NCBI RefSeq assembly: GCF_001513965.1
Contig: NZ_KQ948016.1
Location: 124,001 to 188,000, forward strand
Reading direction: 5' to 3'
Origin: Streptomyces cellostaticus
GTDB taxonomy: Bacteria; Actinomycetota; Actinomycetes; Streptomycetales; Streptomycetaceae
DNA length: 64,000 nt
The translations under genes and the position numbers were made by a program. Below the pieces are notes generated by a model. That model did no database searches, was not told the origin of the DNA, and was given only the letters and a program-made list of their open reading frames with translations. This document shows positions 16,987-24,428 of this stretch, one piece after another. The stretch's first letter is position 1; the number at the start of each line of letters is the position of its first letter.

Positions 16987-18162
16987 ATGACCGCTATGAC
17001 CCCAGGCTCGAACATCCCTCTGGCGACCGCCCGTGTGACGGTGGACGTCTCCGCGCCGGTGCGGCTCGACGTGTCGGGCCTGTTGCTCACCGCCGACGGC
17101 AAGGTGCGCTCCGACGACGACTTCATCTTCTACAACCAGCCCGCCGGACCGGGCGTGACGTACACGTCCGGCGGCGGTGCGGCGCCCGACGCGATCACGG
17201 TCGACACCGCCGCGGTGCCGCCGGACATCGAGAAGATCGTGGTCACGGCCAGCCCGGACGCGGCCGGCCAGACCTTCCAGGGCATCGAGCCGACGGCCAC
17301 GATCCGGGACGCGGACGGCGGCTCGGTCCTGTCCACGTTCACACCGCCGCAGCTCGGCACGGAGACGGCACTGGTGATCGTGGAGATCTACCGGCGAGGC
17401 GGCGCATGGAAGGCCCGCGCCGTCGGCCAGGGGTACGCCGACGGACTGGCCGGCATCGCGACGGACTTCGGCGTGACGGTGGAGGAGCCGGCCGCCGCAC
17501 CGGCGGCCCCGCCGGCGCCCGCCGCACAGGCACCGGTCACACCGCCCGCCCCGGCTGCTCCGCCCGCCCCGGCGCCCGGCGCCGGGAAGATCAACCTGGA
17601 CAAGGGCCGGGTCAGCCTCAAGAAGAACCAGACCGTGTCCCTGGTCAAGGGCGGCCGCCCGCTGCTCTCCGTGGTGCAGATGGGCCTGGGCTGGGAGCCC
17701 GCGTTCCGCGGCAAGGACATCGACCTGGACGCCTCGGTCATCGCCTACGGCCCGCAGCGCAACGTCATCGACAGCTGCTACTTCGGCAAGCTGACGATCC
17801 TGAACGGCGCGATCAAGCACTCGGGTGACAACCTCACCGGTGAGGGCGGGGGCGACGACGAGGTGATCACGGTCGACCTCGGCCGCCTCCCCCAGGAGGT
17901 CACCGGCCTGGTCTTCACGGTCAACTCCTTCTCCGGCCAGAAGTTCACGGAGGTCGCCAAGGCCTACTGCCGCCTGGTGGACGCGGCCACGGGAGAGGAA
18001 CTGGTCCGCTTCGACCTCACCACCGCCGAGCCGCAGACGGGCGTGATGATGGCCAAGCTCGTCCGGCAGTTCTCCGGCGAGTGGGACATGACGGCGATGG
18101 GCGAGTTCGTGAAGGCGCGGACGGTTCGGAACATGGTGGATCCGGGGGCACGGGCGCTGTAA
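16987..18162 (+). CDS. Double TerD-domain protein
   Basis: 391 residues with two TerD-like domains (about 5-155 and 195-390) joined by an Ala/Pro-rich linker (about 165-195). Each has calcium-binding acidic loops: SDDDFIFYNQP in the first, and KDIDLDASVIAYG with GGGDDEVITVDL in the second. TerD proteins belong to tellurite-resistance/stress systems of uncertain mechanism. No other ter gene is adjacent. A long hairpin follows the stop. Confidence 0.88.
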   Translation: MTAMTPGSNIPLATARVTVDVSAPVRLDVSGLLLTADGKVRSDDDFIFYNQPAGPGVTYTSGGGAAPDAITVDTAAVPPDIEKIVVTASPDAAGQTFQGIEPTATIRDADGGSVLSTFTPPQLGTETALVIVEIYRRGGAWKARAVGQGYADGLAGIATDFGVTVEEPAAAPAAPPAPAAQAPVTPPAPAAPPAPAPGAGKINLDKGRVSLKKNQTVSLVKGGRPLLSVVQMGLGWEPAFRGKDIDLDASVIAYGPQRNVIDSCYFGKLTILNGAIKHSGDNLTGEGGGDDEVITVDLGRLPQEVTGLVFTVNSFSGQKFTEVAKAYCRLVDAATGEELVRFDLTTAEPQTGVMMAKLVRQFSGEWDMTAMGEFVKARTVRNMVDPGARAL

Positions 18163-18169
18163 CCCACTG

Positions 18170-18245
18170 AGCTGCGGGCAGTCGTGCCTCTCCCAGTGCC
18201 TTAAGGGCCTGGGGGGACCCCCGGACGGCACGACTGCCCGCAGCT
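18170..18245. terminator. 19-bp-arm bidirectional terminator
   Basis: AGCTGCGGGCAGTCGTGCC (18170-18188) is exactly complementary to 18227-18245. The 38-nt loop itself contains smaller dyads (CCTTAAGG, GGGGGACCCCC). It lies between the convergent TerD and TetR genes and should stop transcription from both sides. Confidence 0.75.
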
Positions 18246-18254
18246 ACGCGGCTG

Positions 18255-18821
18255 CTAGGGTCGCAGCCCCTCCGTCAGCAGCGACAGGAACCGCCGGATC
18301 TCCCGCCCCTGCCCATGCGCCAGCTCCGAAGCCGTGGCCACCCCGTGCGCCAGCCGCAGCACCTCGATCGGCTCCACGTCGGCCCGCAGGGCCCCCTCCG
18401 CCTGGGCCGCCTCCACCAGCCGCGTCGCCGCGCCCTGCACCGACGTGCCGCACGCCGTGCTCGCGGCCGAGCTGCCGTCCGTGACCGCCGAGCCCAGCAG
18501 GGACTTCATCCCCCGCACCTGGATCGTGGCGACGCACACCTCGTTCAGCCACTCCATCAGCGCCTCGCCCGGCGGCAGCTCCGCCGCCAGCTCGTCGGCC
18601 CGCGTCCCGAGCGCCTCGAGCCGGTCCACGTATGCCGCCTCCAGCAGCGCCTGCCGCGTGGGGAAGTGCCGGTAGAGCGTGCCCGAGCCGACGCCCGCCC
18701 GCTTGGCGATGTCGTCGAGTGACGCGTTCTCCCCATGCTCGGCGAAGGCCTCCGCCGCGACCTTCAGCAATCGCTCGTAGTTGCGCCGAGCGTCCGCGCG
18801 CATGGGCCTGACCTGCGTCAT
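18255..18821 (-). CDS. TetR/AcrR-family transcriptional regulator
   Basis: 188 residues. The N-terminal TetR helix-turn-helix spans about 10-58 (NYERLLKVAAEAFAEHGENA then DDIAKRAGVGSGTLYRHFPT). The C-terminal helical domain is of the TetR_C_33 kind found in many Streptomyces regulators. Upstream is the end of the ACC deaminase gene, so it has its own promoter in the 75-bp gap. No target gene is evident. Confidence 0.88.
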   Translation of the reverse strand: MTQVRPMRADARRNYERLLKVAAEAFAEHGENASLDDIAKRAGVGSGTLYRHFPTRQALLEAAYVDRLEALGTRADELAAELPPGEALMEWLNEVCVATIQVRGMKSLLGSAVTDGSSAASTACGTSVQGAATRLVEAAQAEGALRADVEPIEVLRLAHGVATASELAHGQGREIRRFLSLLTEGLRP

Positions 18822-18896
18822 CCAGTTACTCCTTGCAGACCGGGGCCTCTCTCCGCATTTTATCGACTGTTCGGCCCGCTGCGGCGCCCGGAACGT

Positions 18897-19940
18897 CTAG
18901 AACAGTGCGCTGTAGGCATTGAGTGCGGGCTGTCCGCCGAGGTGGGCGTAGAGCACCGTCGCGTCCGCGCCGATCTCGCCGCGCCGGACGAGGTCGACCA
19001 GCCCGGCCATGGACTTCCCCTCGTAGACGGGGTCGGTGACCATGCCCTCCGTCCGCGCGGCGAGCCGCATGGCCTCCAGGGTGGCCGCATCGGGGATGCC
19101 GTAGGTCCCCGCGTGGTACCGCTCGTCCAGCTCGACGGTCATCTCTCCCTTCACTCCGATGAGTTGACCGGTGGCGTGGGCGATCCGGGCGATCTGCTCG
19201 CGGGTGCGGGCGGGCTCGGCCGAGGCGTCGATGCCGAGCACCCGGCGCGGCCGCCCGCCCGCCTCCTCCAGAGAGCGGAACCCGGCGACCATGCCCGCCT
19301 GGGTGGAACCGGTCACCGAGCACACGATCACCGTGTCGAAGAAGACGCCCAACTCCTGCTCCTGCTCGGCGACTTCACAGGCCCAGCGGGCGAAGCCGAG
19401 GCCGCCGAGCGGGTGGTCGGAGGCGCCGGCCGGGATGGGGTACGGCTTCCCGCCCGCGTCCTCGACATCCCGCAGCGCCTGCTCCCAGCTCTCCTTGAAC
19501 CCGATTCCGAACCCGGCCCGCACCAGCCGTACCTCGGCCCCGGCGAGCCGGCTGATCAGGATGTTGCCGACCTTGTCGTACACGGAGTCCCGCCACTCCA
19601 CCCAGCTCTCCTGCACCAGCACGCACTTGAGCCCGGCACGAGCCGCGACGGCGGCGACCTGGCGGGTGTGGTTGGACTGCACCCCGCCGATCGACACCAG
19701 CGTGTCGCAACCCTGCGCGAGCGCGTCGGCGACCAGGTACTCCAGCTTGCGGGTCTTGTTCCCGCCGTAGGCGATCCCGGAGTTGCAGTCCTCCCGCTTG
19801 GCCCACAGGGCGGCACCGCCGAGATGGGCGGTCAGGCGCTCCAGGGGGTGGACCGGGGAGGGACCGAAGAGCAGCGGGTAACGCTCGAAGGAGGACAAGG
19901 AGGACAAGGAGGACAAGAAAGACGAGGAAGACAGGGACAC
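18897..19940 (-). CDS. acdS: 1-aminocyclopropane-1-carboxylate deaminase
   Basis: 347 residues, a PLP fold-type II enzyme that splits ACC, the plant ethylene precursor, into 2-oxobutyrate and ammonia. Diagnostic segments are [37 protein letters not shown] (Schiff-base lysine about K62), [29 protein letters not shown] and [12 protein letters not shown]. The GTG has AGGAGG 4 nt upstream. Residues 2-17 are an extra Ser/Leu-rich stretch encoded by a 9-bp tandem repeat and not usual for the family. A GntR gene lies immediately upstream, as a likely local regulator. Confidence 0.92.
   Translation of the reverse strand: MSLSSSSFLSSLSSLSSFERYPLLFGPSPVHPLERLTAHLGGAALWAKREDCNSGIAYGGNKTRKLEYLVADALAQGCDTLVSIGGVQSNHTRQVAAVAARAGLKCVLVQESWVEWRDSVYDKVGNILISRLAGAEVRLVRAGFGIGFKESWEQALRDVEDAGGKPYPIPAGASDHPLGGLGFARWACEVAEQEQELGVFFDTVIVCSVTGSTQAGMVAGFRSLEEAGGRPRRVLGIDASAEPARTREQIARIAHATGQLIGVKGEMTVELDERYHAGTYGIPDAATLEAMRLAARTEGMVTDPVYEGKSMAGLVDLVRRGEIGADATVLYAHLGGQPALNAYSALF
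19890..19916. repeat. Three tandem copies of GGAGGACAA in the acdS 5' end
   Basis: Three perfect 9-bp units, plus degenerate copies to about 19934, encode the Leu-Ser-Ser repeats at the N-terminus of the ACC deaminase. Such a slippage-prone tract can change length between strains. Confidence 0.7.
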
Positions 19941-19963
19941 GGGACCTCCTGGGTCGGGCGGAG

Positions 19964-20611
19964 TCAGTCGGGGTCGGCCAGGTCCGCGAGCGTGCGCCAG
20001 ATGTCGGCCGTGACCCGGACGGCACCGTCCACGTCACCGTCGGCACAGGCCTCGATCAGCCGCTCGTGCAGCCCCGCCGAGCGGCACGAGCCGCCCTCCC
20101 CGAAGCGCTGCCGTTCCAGGCGTCGGATGAGCGGGGTGTAGCGGGCGACGGTCGCGGCGGCGGCGCGGTTGCCGCTCGCCCGGACCAGGACGTCGTGCAG
20201 TTCGTCGTCGGCACGCAGGGCCTCGTCCACGTCACCCGCCCGTACGGCGGCGGCGAAGCGGTCATTGGCGGCGCGCATCCCGGCCAGGTCCGCGTCTCGC
20301 AGCCGGGGGACGGCGCCCCGGGTGACCAGCTCGTGCATGGCGCCGACCACGGCCGCCGCGTCCCGTACGTCGGCGGCAACGAGCGGGGTGACCCGGGTGT
20401 AGCTCTGCGGCTTGCTCTCCAGCAGCCCCTCGTCCACGAGCCGCGCGAAGGCCTCGCGCACGGGGGCACGGGACAGCCCCAGCCGCTCGGCGAGGTCGGC
20501 GTCGCGCACCACCGCGCCGGGCTCGATCTCCCCGGCCACGATGGCGTCCCGGATCGCCGCGTAGGCACGGTCCCGGAGCAGGGTGCGGGGGACGGGGCGT
20601 AGAGTCTCCAC
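19964..20611 (-). CDS. GntR-family (FCD) regulator next to acdS
   Basis: 215 residues with an N-terminal winged helix (about 10-75: [19 protein letters not shown]) and an FCD domain with acidic/His metal ligands (DDELHDVLV). GTG start. It lies 23 bp upstream of acdS on the same strand, so it is probably co-transcribed with it and regulates it. A TGATATCTAACA element just upstream of the start is a plausible operator. Confidence 0.88.
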   Translation of the reverse strand: METLRPVPRTLLRDRAYAAIRDAIVAGEIEPGAVVRDADLAERLGLSRAPVREAFARLVDEGLLESKPQSYTRVTPLVAADVRDAAAVVGAMHELVTRGAVPRLRDADLAGMRAANDRFAAAVRAGDVDEALRADDELHDVLVRASGNRAAAATVARYTPLIRRLERQRFGEGGSCRSAGLHERLIEACADGDVDGAVRVTADIWRTLADLADPD

Positions 20612-20652
20612 GAACTGAAATGTTAGATATCAGATCGAGGGCAGGCAAGGGT

Positions 20653-20685
20653 GTGGCCCGCACCCCCCGTAGAAGTGCGGGCCAC
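20653..20685 (-). terminator. 10-bp hairpin after the Ro60 gene
   Basis: GTGGCCCGCA (20653-20662) pairs perfectly with TGCGGGCCAC (20676-20685). It lies 20 nt downstream of the TROVE gene stop on the minus strand. Confidence 0.65.
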
Positions 20686-20704
20686 GATCAGGGCCGGACG
20701 CGGG

Positions 20705-22288
20705 TCAGGCCGCCCACGGCCAGTCGGCGTCACGAGCGGATTCGAGCAGCGGCACCATCCGGAAAGCCGAGTCCGAAAGACCGCCGAACGTGTGCCGGTT
20801 CCCCGTGCCCGACGGTCCGTGGCCCGCCCGGTAACCCTCCAGGTTCCAGGTGTAGACCGGGACATGGGCCGGGATCTGGGCGGTCGGGTCGCCGTGCTGG
20901 TGCGGGGTGTACTGCTCGTCGGTGACGATCAGCACCCGGTCGTGCTTCTTGTAGTGTCGGCGCACCGCCTCGGTGGTGTCGGTGCCGCCCAGGTTGCCGA
21001 AGCGCTCCAGGAGCTTCAGCACCGACTCGCCCTTGCGGAAGTCCACCTTCGCGCTGGTCGAGCCGAACTCGACCAGGTCGGCGTCCGCCGCCCGCAGCGC
21101 GAGCGCGGAGCCGAAGATCGCCGCCGCGTCGGCCCGGGTGAGCTGCGCGCGCTCGGACACCTGCGACCAGAACATCGAGCCCGACCGGTCGACCAGCACC
21201 AGCGTGCGGCCCGTCAGCGCGGGCACGTTGGCCAGCGAGTGGCCGAGCGCCTGCTCCAGCGGGTACGCCCAGCGCAGCGAGGGTGCGTGCCGGTACGCGG
21301 CCAGGTAGCGGAACGGGAACTGCCGCGAGCGCGCCACCTGCTCCGGGTCGCCGATCCTCGCCGCGACCCGGGCTGCGACCTCGTCCGAGACACCCGCCTC
21401 GTCGAAGTTCCGCAGGTTACGGACCAGCGCCATCGCCCCCATGGACGGGATCACGGCCTCCCAGGCCGCCTTGTCCATCGGGCCCTGGAGCCACCCGGCC
21501 AGCGCCTCCCAGGTGATGCCGGCCGCCGCGAGCCGCTCGGCACCGCCGGGCGCGGTGACGACCGCCCGCCGCTGGTCGATGGGCAGCGACATCAGCTCGC
21601 GCTGCGCGGTGAGCACCGGGAGGGACGCGGGCGGCACGGCGGTGTCCGGGTTGTGCCGCCGGTCGAGGGCGTACCGGAACAGCTCGCCCTGCCACGGCTT
21701 GTCCGCATCCGGCGCCGCGTGCACCAGGTTGAGGATGTCGCCGAAGCGGTAGCCCTTGGACGCGGTGTCGTACTTGAGCAGCGACTTGGCGTGGTACAGG
21801 CGTCGTACGGCGTCGGCGACTCCGCGCTTGACCGGCTTGGGGATCGCGCGGCCGTACGTCGCCGTCCAGTAGGCGAGCAGCTCGCCGGGCTCGTCCGGGC
21901 GCTGGAGTACGGAGTCCACGACCTGCCGGTTGGACGGGCCGTCGGTGGCGCCCGCCATCAGCCGAGCGTGCACGTACTCGGCGGCGCCCACGATCGAGGC
22001 CGTCCGCATGTTGCCCTCGCCGCGCAGCCAGCCGAGCAGGCCGGCCGTCCAGTCCGGGTCGCTGACGGCGAGGTCGCGGACGAGGCGGGTGAAGCGGTCG
22101 TCGCGGTCGTCGCCGCTCTCGTAGAAGGTGTTCTGCGAGACGAAGTTGGAGACCGCGAGGAGGAAAAGTTCGGAGCGGGGATCGCGCTCCTGGCCCCGGC
22201 CGCCCTCGTAGGTCCGCAGGATGCGGCCCGTCGACGTCACCGCCGACTTCAGCTGCGCCTTGGCGGTACGCGTGTTGAATCGCGCCAT
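20705..22288 (-). CDS. rsr: Ro60 orthologue, TROVE domain RNA-binding protein
   Basis: 527 residues. The TROVE (HEAT-repeat ring) domain spans about 15-360, beginning LKSAVTSTGRILRTYEGGRG. The von Willebrand A-like domain follows, with the metal-ion site DRSGS (367-371) and later GGTDTTEA. Ro60 proteins bind the ends of misfolded RNAs in the ring and Y RNAs on its outside, and in bacteria take part in RNA quality control. GGGGGAA lies 7 nt before the ATG. Three Y-RNA-like genes end only 50 nt upstream on the same strand, a direct functional link. rtcB-type genes are not adjacent. Confidence 0.93.
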   Translation of the reverse strand: MARFNTRTAKAQLKSAVTSTGRILRTYEGGRGQERDPRSELFLLAVSNFVSQNTFYESGDDRDDRFTRLVRDLAVSDPDWTAGLLGWLRGEGNMRTASIVGAAEYVHARLMAGATDGPSNRQVVDSVLQRPDEPGELLAYWTATYGRAIPKPVKRGVADAVRRLYHAKSLLKYDTASKGYRFGDILNLVHAAPDADKPWQGELFRYALDRRHNPDTAVPPASLPVLTAQRELMSLPIDQRRAVVTAPGGAERLAAAGITWEALAGWLQGPMDKAAWEAVIPSMGAMALVRNLRNFDEAGVSDEVAARVAARIGDPEQVARSRQFPFRYLAAYRHAPSLRWAYPLEQALGHSLANVPALTGRTLVLVDRSGSMFWSQVSERAQLTRADAAAIFGSALALRAADADLVEFGSTSAKVDFRKGESVLKLLERFGNLGGTDTTEAVRRHYKKHDRVLIVTDEQYTPHQHGDPTAQIPAHVPVYTWNLEGYRAGHGPSGTGNRHTFGGLSDSAFRMVPLLESARDADWPWAA

Positions 22289-22337
22289 GGTGAATTCCCC
22301 CGAATTCGTTTGCGTTTCGGAGGGAGGCACAGCAAAT

Positions 22338-22486
22338 GGAGGGTGTCCGAGATCGGGAGTCGGCGGCGGACTTAGTCAGATGCTCTATCCATTGAGCTAC
22401 ACCGACCCGAAGTCGATGACGGGAGTCGAACCCGCAACCTTCTGATCCCATTGAAGTAACCGCTGCCTGCGCACCGGACACCCACC
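22338..22486 (-). ncRNA. Y RNA-like gene c, with permuted tRNA-like module
   Basis: The ends pair as GGGTGTCC (22476-22483) with GGACACCC (22341-22348), extended by GG/CC. Inside is the shared motif GTGCGCA-GGCAGCGG-TTACTTC; GGCAGCGG pairs with CCGCCGCC across one A.C mismatch. The outer end (22371-22446) is a tRNA in permuted order: T arm GCGGG-TTCGACT-CCCGT, acceptor CATCGAC, loop TTCGG, acceptor GTCGGTG, D arm GCTC-AATGGATA-GAGC, with TCTGA/TCAGA as an anticodon-type stem. This is the architecture described for bacterial YrlA RNAs. No anticodon loop or CCA end exists. Confidence 0.85.
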
Positions 22487-22493
22487 ATGTGCT

Positions 22494-22574
22494 GCGCCTC
22501 CCGAGATCAATTCGGCGGCGGTCATGGGTTCTCTTTGGAAAAGAAGTAACCGCAGCCTGCGCACCGGGAGGTGC
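22494..22574 (-). ncRNA. Short Y RNA-like gene b, lacking the tRNA-like module
   Basis: CCTCCCG (22565-22571) pairs with CGGGAGG (22497-22503), extended by GC/GC past one mismatch. The same internal motif occurs: GTGCGCA-GGCTGCGG-TTACTTC on the 5' strand and GATCT before the 3' arm. GGCTGCGG pairs with CCGCCGCC across one T.C mismatch. The remaining loop is only about 22 nt and has no T or D arm. The helix sequence differs from gene c while remaining complementary, which supports a real RNA rather than chance. Confidence 0.75.
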
Positions 22575-22588
22575 ATGAAGTTTTCGGT

Positions 22589-22728
22589 GTCCAGAGATCG
22601 AGGTCGGCGGAACCGACGGTTGGTGCTCTAACCCCTGAGCTACACCGGCCCGTCGAGCCGGTGGCGGGACTCGAACCCGCGGCCTCCCCATGAAGAGTGG
22701 AAGTAGGTCCTGCCTGTCGCACCTGGAC
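22589..22728 (-). ncRNA. Y RNA-like gene a, with permuted tRNA-like module
   Basis: The end helix is GTCCAG (22723-22728) with CTGGAC (22589-22594). The shared motif reads GTGCGACA-GGCAGGACC-TACTTCC, and GGCAGGACC pairs with GGTTCCGCC across the same A.C mismatch. The tRNA-like module (about 22619-22690) has T arm GCGGG-TTCGAGT-CCCGC, acceptor CACCGGC, loop TCGACGG, acceptor GCCGGTG (7 perfect pairs) and D arm GCTC-AGGGGTTA-GAGC. The order is permuted relative to a tRNA gene. It is the first of the three units in the direction of transcription. Confidence 0.85.
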
Positions 22729-22735
22729 GTGGATC

Positions 22736-22741
22736 ACTCTA
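22736..22741 (-). promoter_or_regulatory. Possible -10 box of the Y RNA cluster
   Basis: TAGAGT on the minus strand ends 7 nt before the 5' arm of Y RNA a, which is the right distance for a -10 element. No convincing -35 box is seen about 17 bp upstream. Confidence 0.35.
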
Positions 22742-22788
22742 GGAGGGGAACCGCGGGACGAGCGAGCGAATTAATTACGACGCCGAAG

Positions 22789-24237
22789 TCAGTCGCACTT
22801 CTGCCGCTTCCAGGGCCCCGTGACGGCCAGCATGATGCCCGGCTCCTGGATGTTGGCGAACAGGGTGCGGCCGTCGGGTGAGAAGGTGACGCCGGTGAAC
22901 TCGCTGTACTCGGGCTTGTCCGCGGTGCCGATGTTGAGTTCGTTGCGGGCGATCGGGTAGGTGCGGCCGCTGTCGGTGGCACCGAACAGGTGCTGGACGC
23001 CCTCGCCGTCCTCGGCGATGACCAGGCCGCCGTAGGGGGAGACGGTGATGTTGTCCGGGCCGTCGAAGTCGCCGTCGGCGGACGGGTCCGGGTTGACGCC
23101 GAGGAGGACCTTGAGGGTCAGGGTGCGGCGCCTGGGGTCGTAGAACCAGACCTGGCCGTCGTGCTGGACGGGGCTCTCCGCGCGGGCGAAGGAGGAGACG
23201 ATGTAGGCGCCGCCGTCGCCCCACCACATGCCCTCCAGCTTGCGGGCGCGGGTGACCTGGCCGTCGGTGAACTGCTTGCGGACCGAGACCGTCCTGGCGT
23301 CACGGTCGGGGACGTCCACCCAGTCGACGCCGTACACGGTGCCGGTCTTCGTGGCCCGGGACAGGTCGTCCACGAACCTGCCGCCGGAGTCGAAGCACTT
23401 GAAGGCCTGGAGGACGCCCGCGTCGTCGGCGAGGGTGCGCAGCCTGCCGCGGCCGTGGCGGAAGCCCTCCGGCGGGGTCCAGCGGTAGAACAGGCCGTTG
23501 GGTCCTGCCGCGTCCTCGGTGAGGTACAGGTGGCCGCGCTTGGGGTCCACCACGACGGCCTCGTGGGCGTAGCGGCCGAGCGCCTTGACGGGCTGGGGGT
23601 CGCGGTTGGCCCGGCGGTCGGCGGGGTCGACCTCGAAGACGTAGCCGTGGTCCTTGGTCATGCCGTTCTGGCCGGCCTTGTCCTCGGTCTCCTCGCAGGT
23701 CAGCCAGGTGCCCCACGGGGTGTTACCGCCCGCGCAGTTGGTGGAGGTGCCGGCGATGCCCACCCACTCGGCGACCTGGTCGCGGCGCACCTCGACCACC
23801 GTGCAGCCACCGGAGGCGGCGGGGTCGTAGACGAGGCCCTCGGTGAGCGGCACCGGGTACGTCCAGTTGGCGCGCGGGCCCTTGAGCTCGTGGTTGTTGA
23901 CGAGGAGGGTGGCGCCGCGAGGACCGTCGAAGGTGGAGGTGCCGTCGTGGTTGGACGGGGTGAACTCACCGGACTCCAGCGTGGTCTTCCCGCTGTAGGT
24001 GATGATCCGGTACTTGAAACCGGCGGGCAGCGCGAGGATGCCGTCCGGGTCGGGGATCAGCGGGCCGTAGCCGACGCCGTGGTGGCCGTGCGCCGACTCG
24101 CCGTCCGCGCTCTCGATGTCGTCCGTGGCGGCGAGGGCTCCCGGGGCGGTGGCGAGGGCGTCGACGCTGCCCGCCAGCGCGACCCCGGCACCGGTGATCG
24201 CGGATTTTCTGGCGAAGTCCCTGCGGGTGAGCGACAT
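22789..24237 (-). CDS. phoX: PhoX-family alkaline phosphatase, Tat-exported
   Basis: 482 residues of the DUF839/PhoX family. The N-terminus has a twin-arginine motif (SLTRRDFARKS) and a hydrophobic stretch, so it is exported folded, probably with its Fe/Ca cofactor. Family segments include PSNHDGTSTF, LVNNHELKG, GNTPWGTWLTCEET, GRYAHEAVVVDP and SFARAESPVQHDGQVW. AGGAGA lies 6 nt before the ATG. A PHO box 71-92 bp upstream indicates PhoP control under phosphate starvation. Confidence 0.9.
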   Translation of the reverse strand: MSLTRRDFARKSAITGAGVALAGSVDALATAPGALAATDDIESADGESAHGHHGVGYGPLIPDPDGILALPAGFKYRIITYSGKTTLESGEFTPSNHDGTSTFDGPRGATLLVNNHELKGPRANWTYPVPLTEGLVYDPAASGGCTVVEVRRDQVAEWVGIAGTSTNCAGGNTPWGTWLTCEETEDKAGQNGMTKDHGYVFEVDPADRRANRDPQPVKALGRYAHEAVVVDPKRGHLYLTEDAAGPNGLFYRWTPPEGFRHGRGRLRTLADDAGVLQAFKCFDSGGRFVDDLSRATKTGTVYGVDWVDVPDRDARTVSVRKQFTDGQVTRARKLEGMWWGDGGAYIVSSFARAESPVQHDGQVWFYDPRRRTLTLKVLLGVNPDPSADGDFDGPDNITVSPYGGLVIAEDGEGVQHLFGATDSGRTYPIARNELNIGTADKPEYSEFTGVTFSPDGRTLFANIQEPGIMLAVTGPWKRQKCD

Positions 24238-24307
24238 GGTGTCTCCTGTGACGGTGGGCGTGCCGTGGAGGGTGGCGGGGCTTCGGTTCGGCGCACACGC
24301 TCCCGCC

Positions 24308-24329
24308 ACCTTTTGAACGGGAGTTGAAC
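24308..24329 (-). promoter_or_regulatory. PHO box (PhoP-binding direct repeats)
   Basis: On the minus strand GTTCAACTCCC and GTTCAAAAGGT are adjacent 11-nt units. Each begins GTTCA, the conserved half of the Streptomyces PHO box (GTTCACC-type repeats). The position upstream of phoX fits. Confidence 0.7.
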
Positions 24330-24428
24330 ACCGGGCTACGTCGAAGACCCCTGTTCCATGAATCCGTATGCACCGCCCCATGGCCGGCCAAAACACCGGC
24401 CATGTCCGCTCCATGTCCGGGCCGCTGC

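Noticed and set aside
19890..19934. Short tandem repeats as a CRISPR-like array
   Set aside because: Units are 9 bp, contiguous and within a gene; there are no spacers. No CRISPR array or cas gene was seen anywhere in the window.
22371..22446. An ordinary tRNA gene on the minus strand
   Set aside because: T arm and acceptor precede the D arm, and there is no anticodon loop. The order only fits a permuted module inside a Y RNA.
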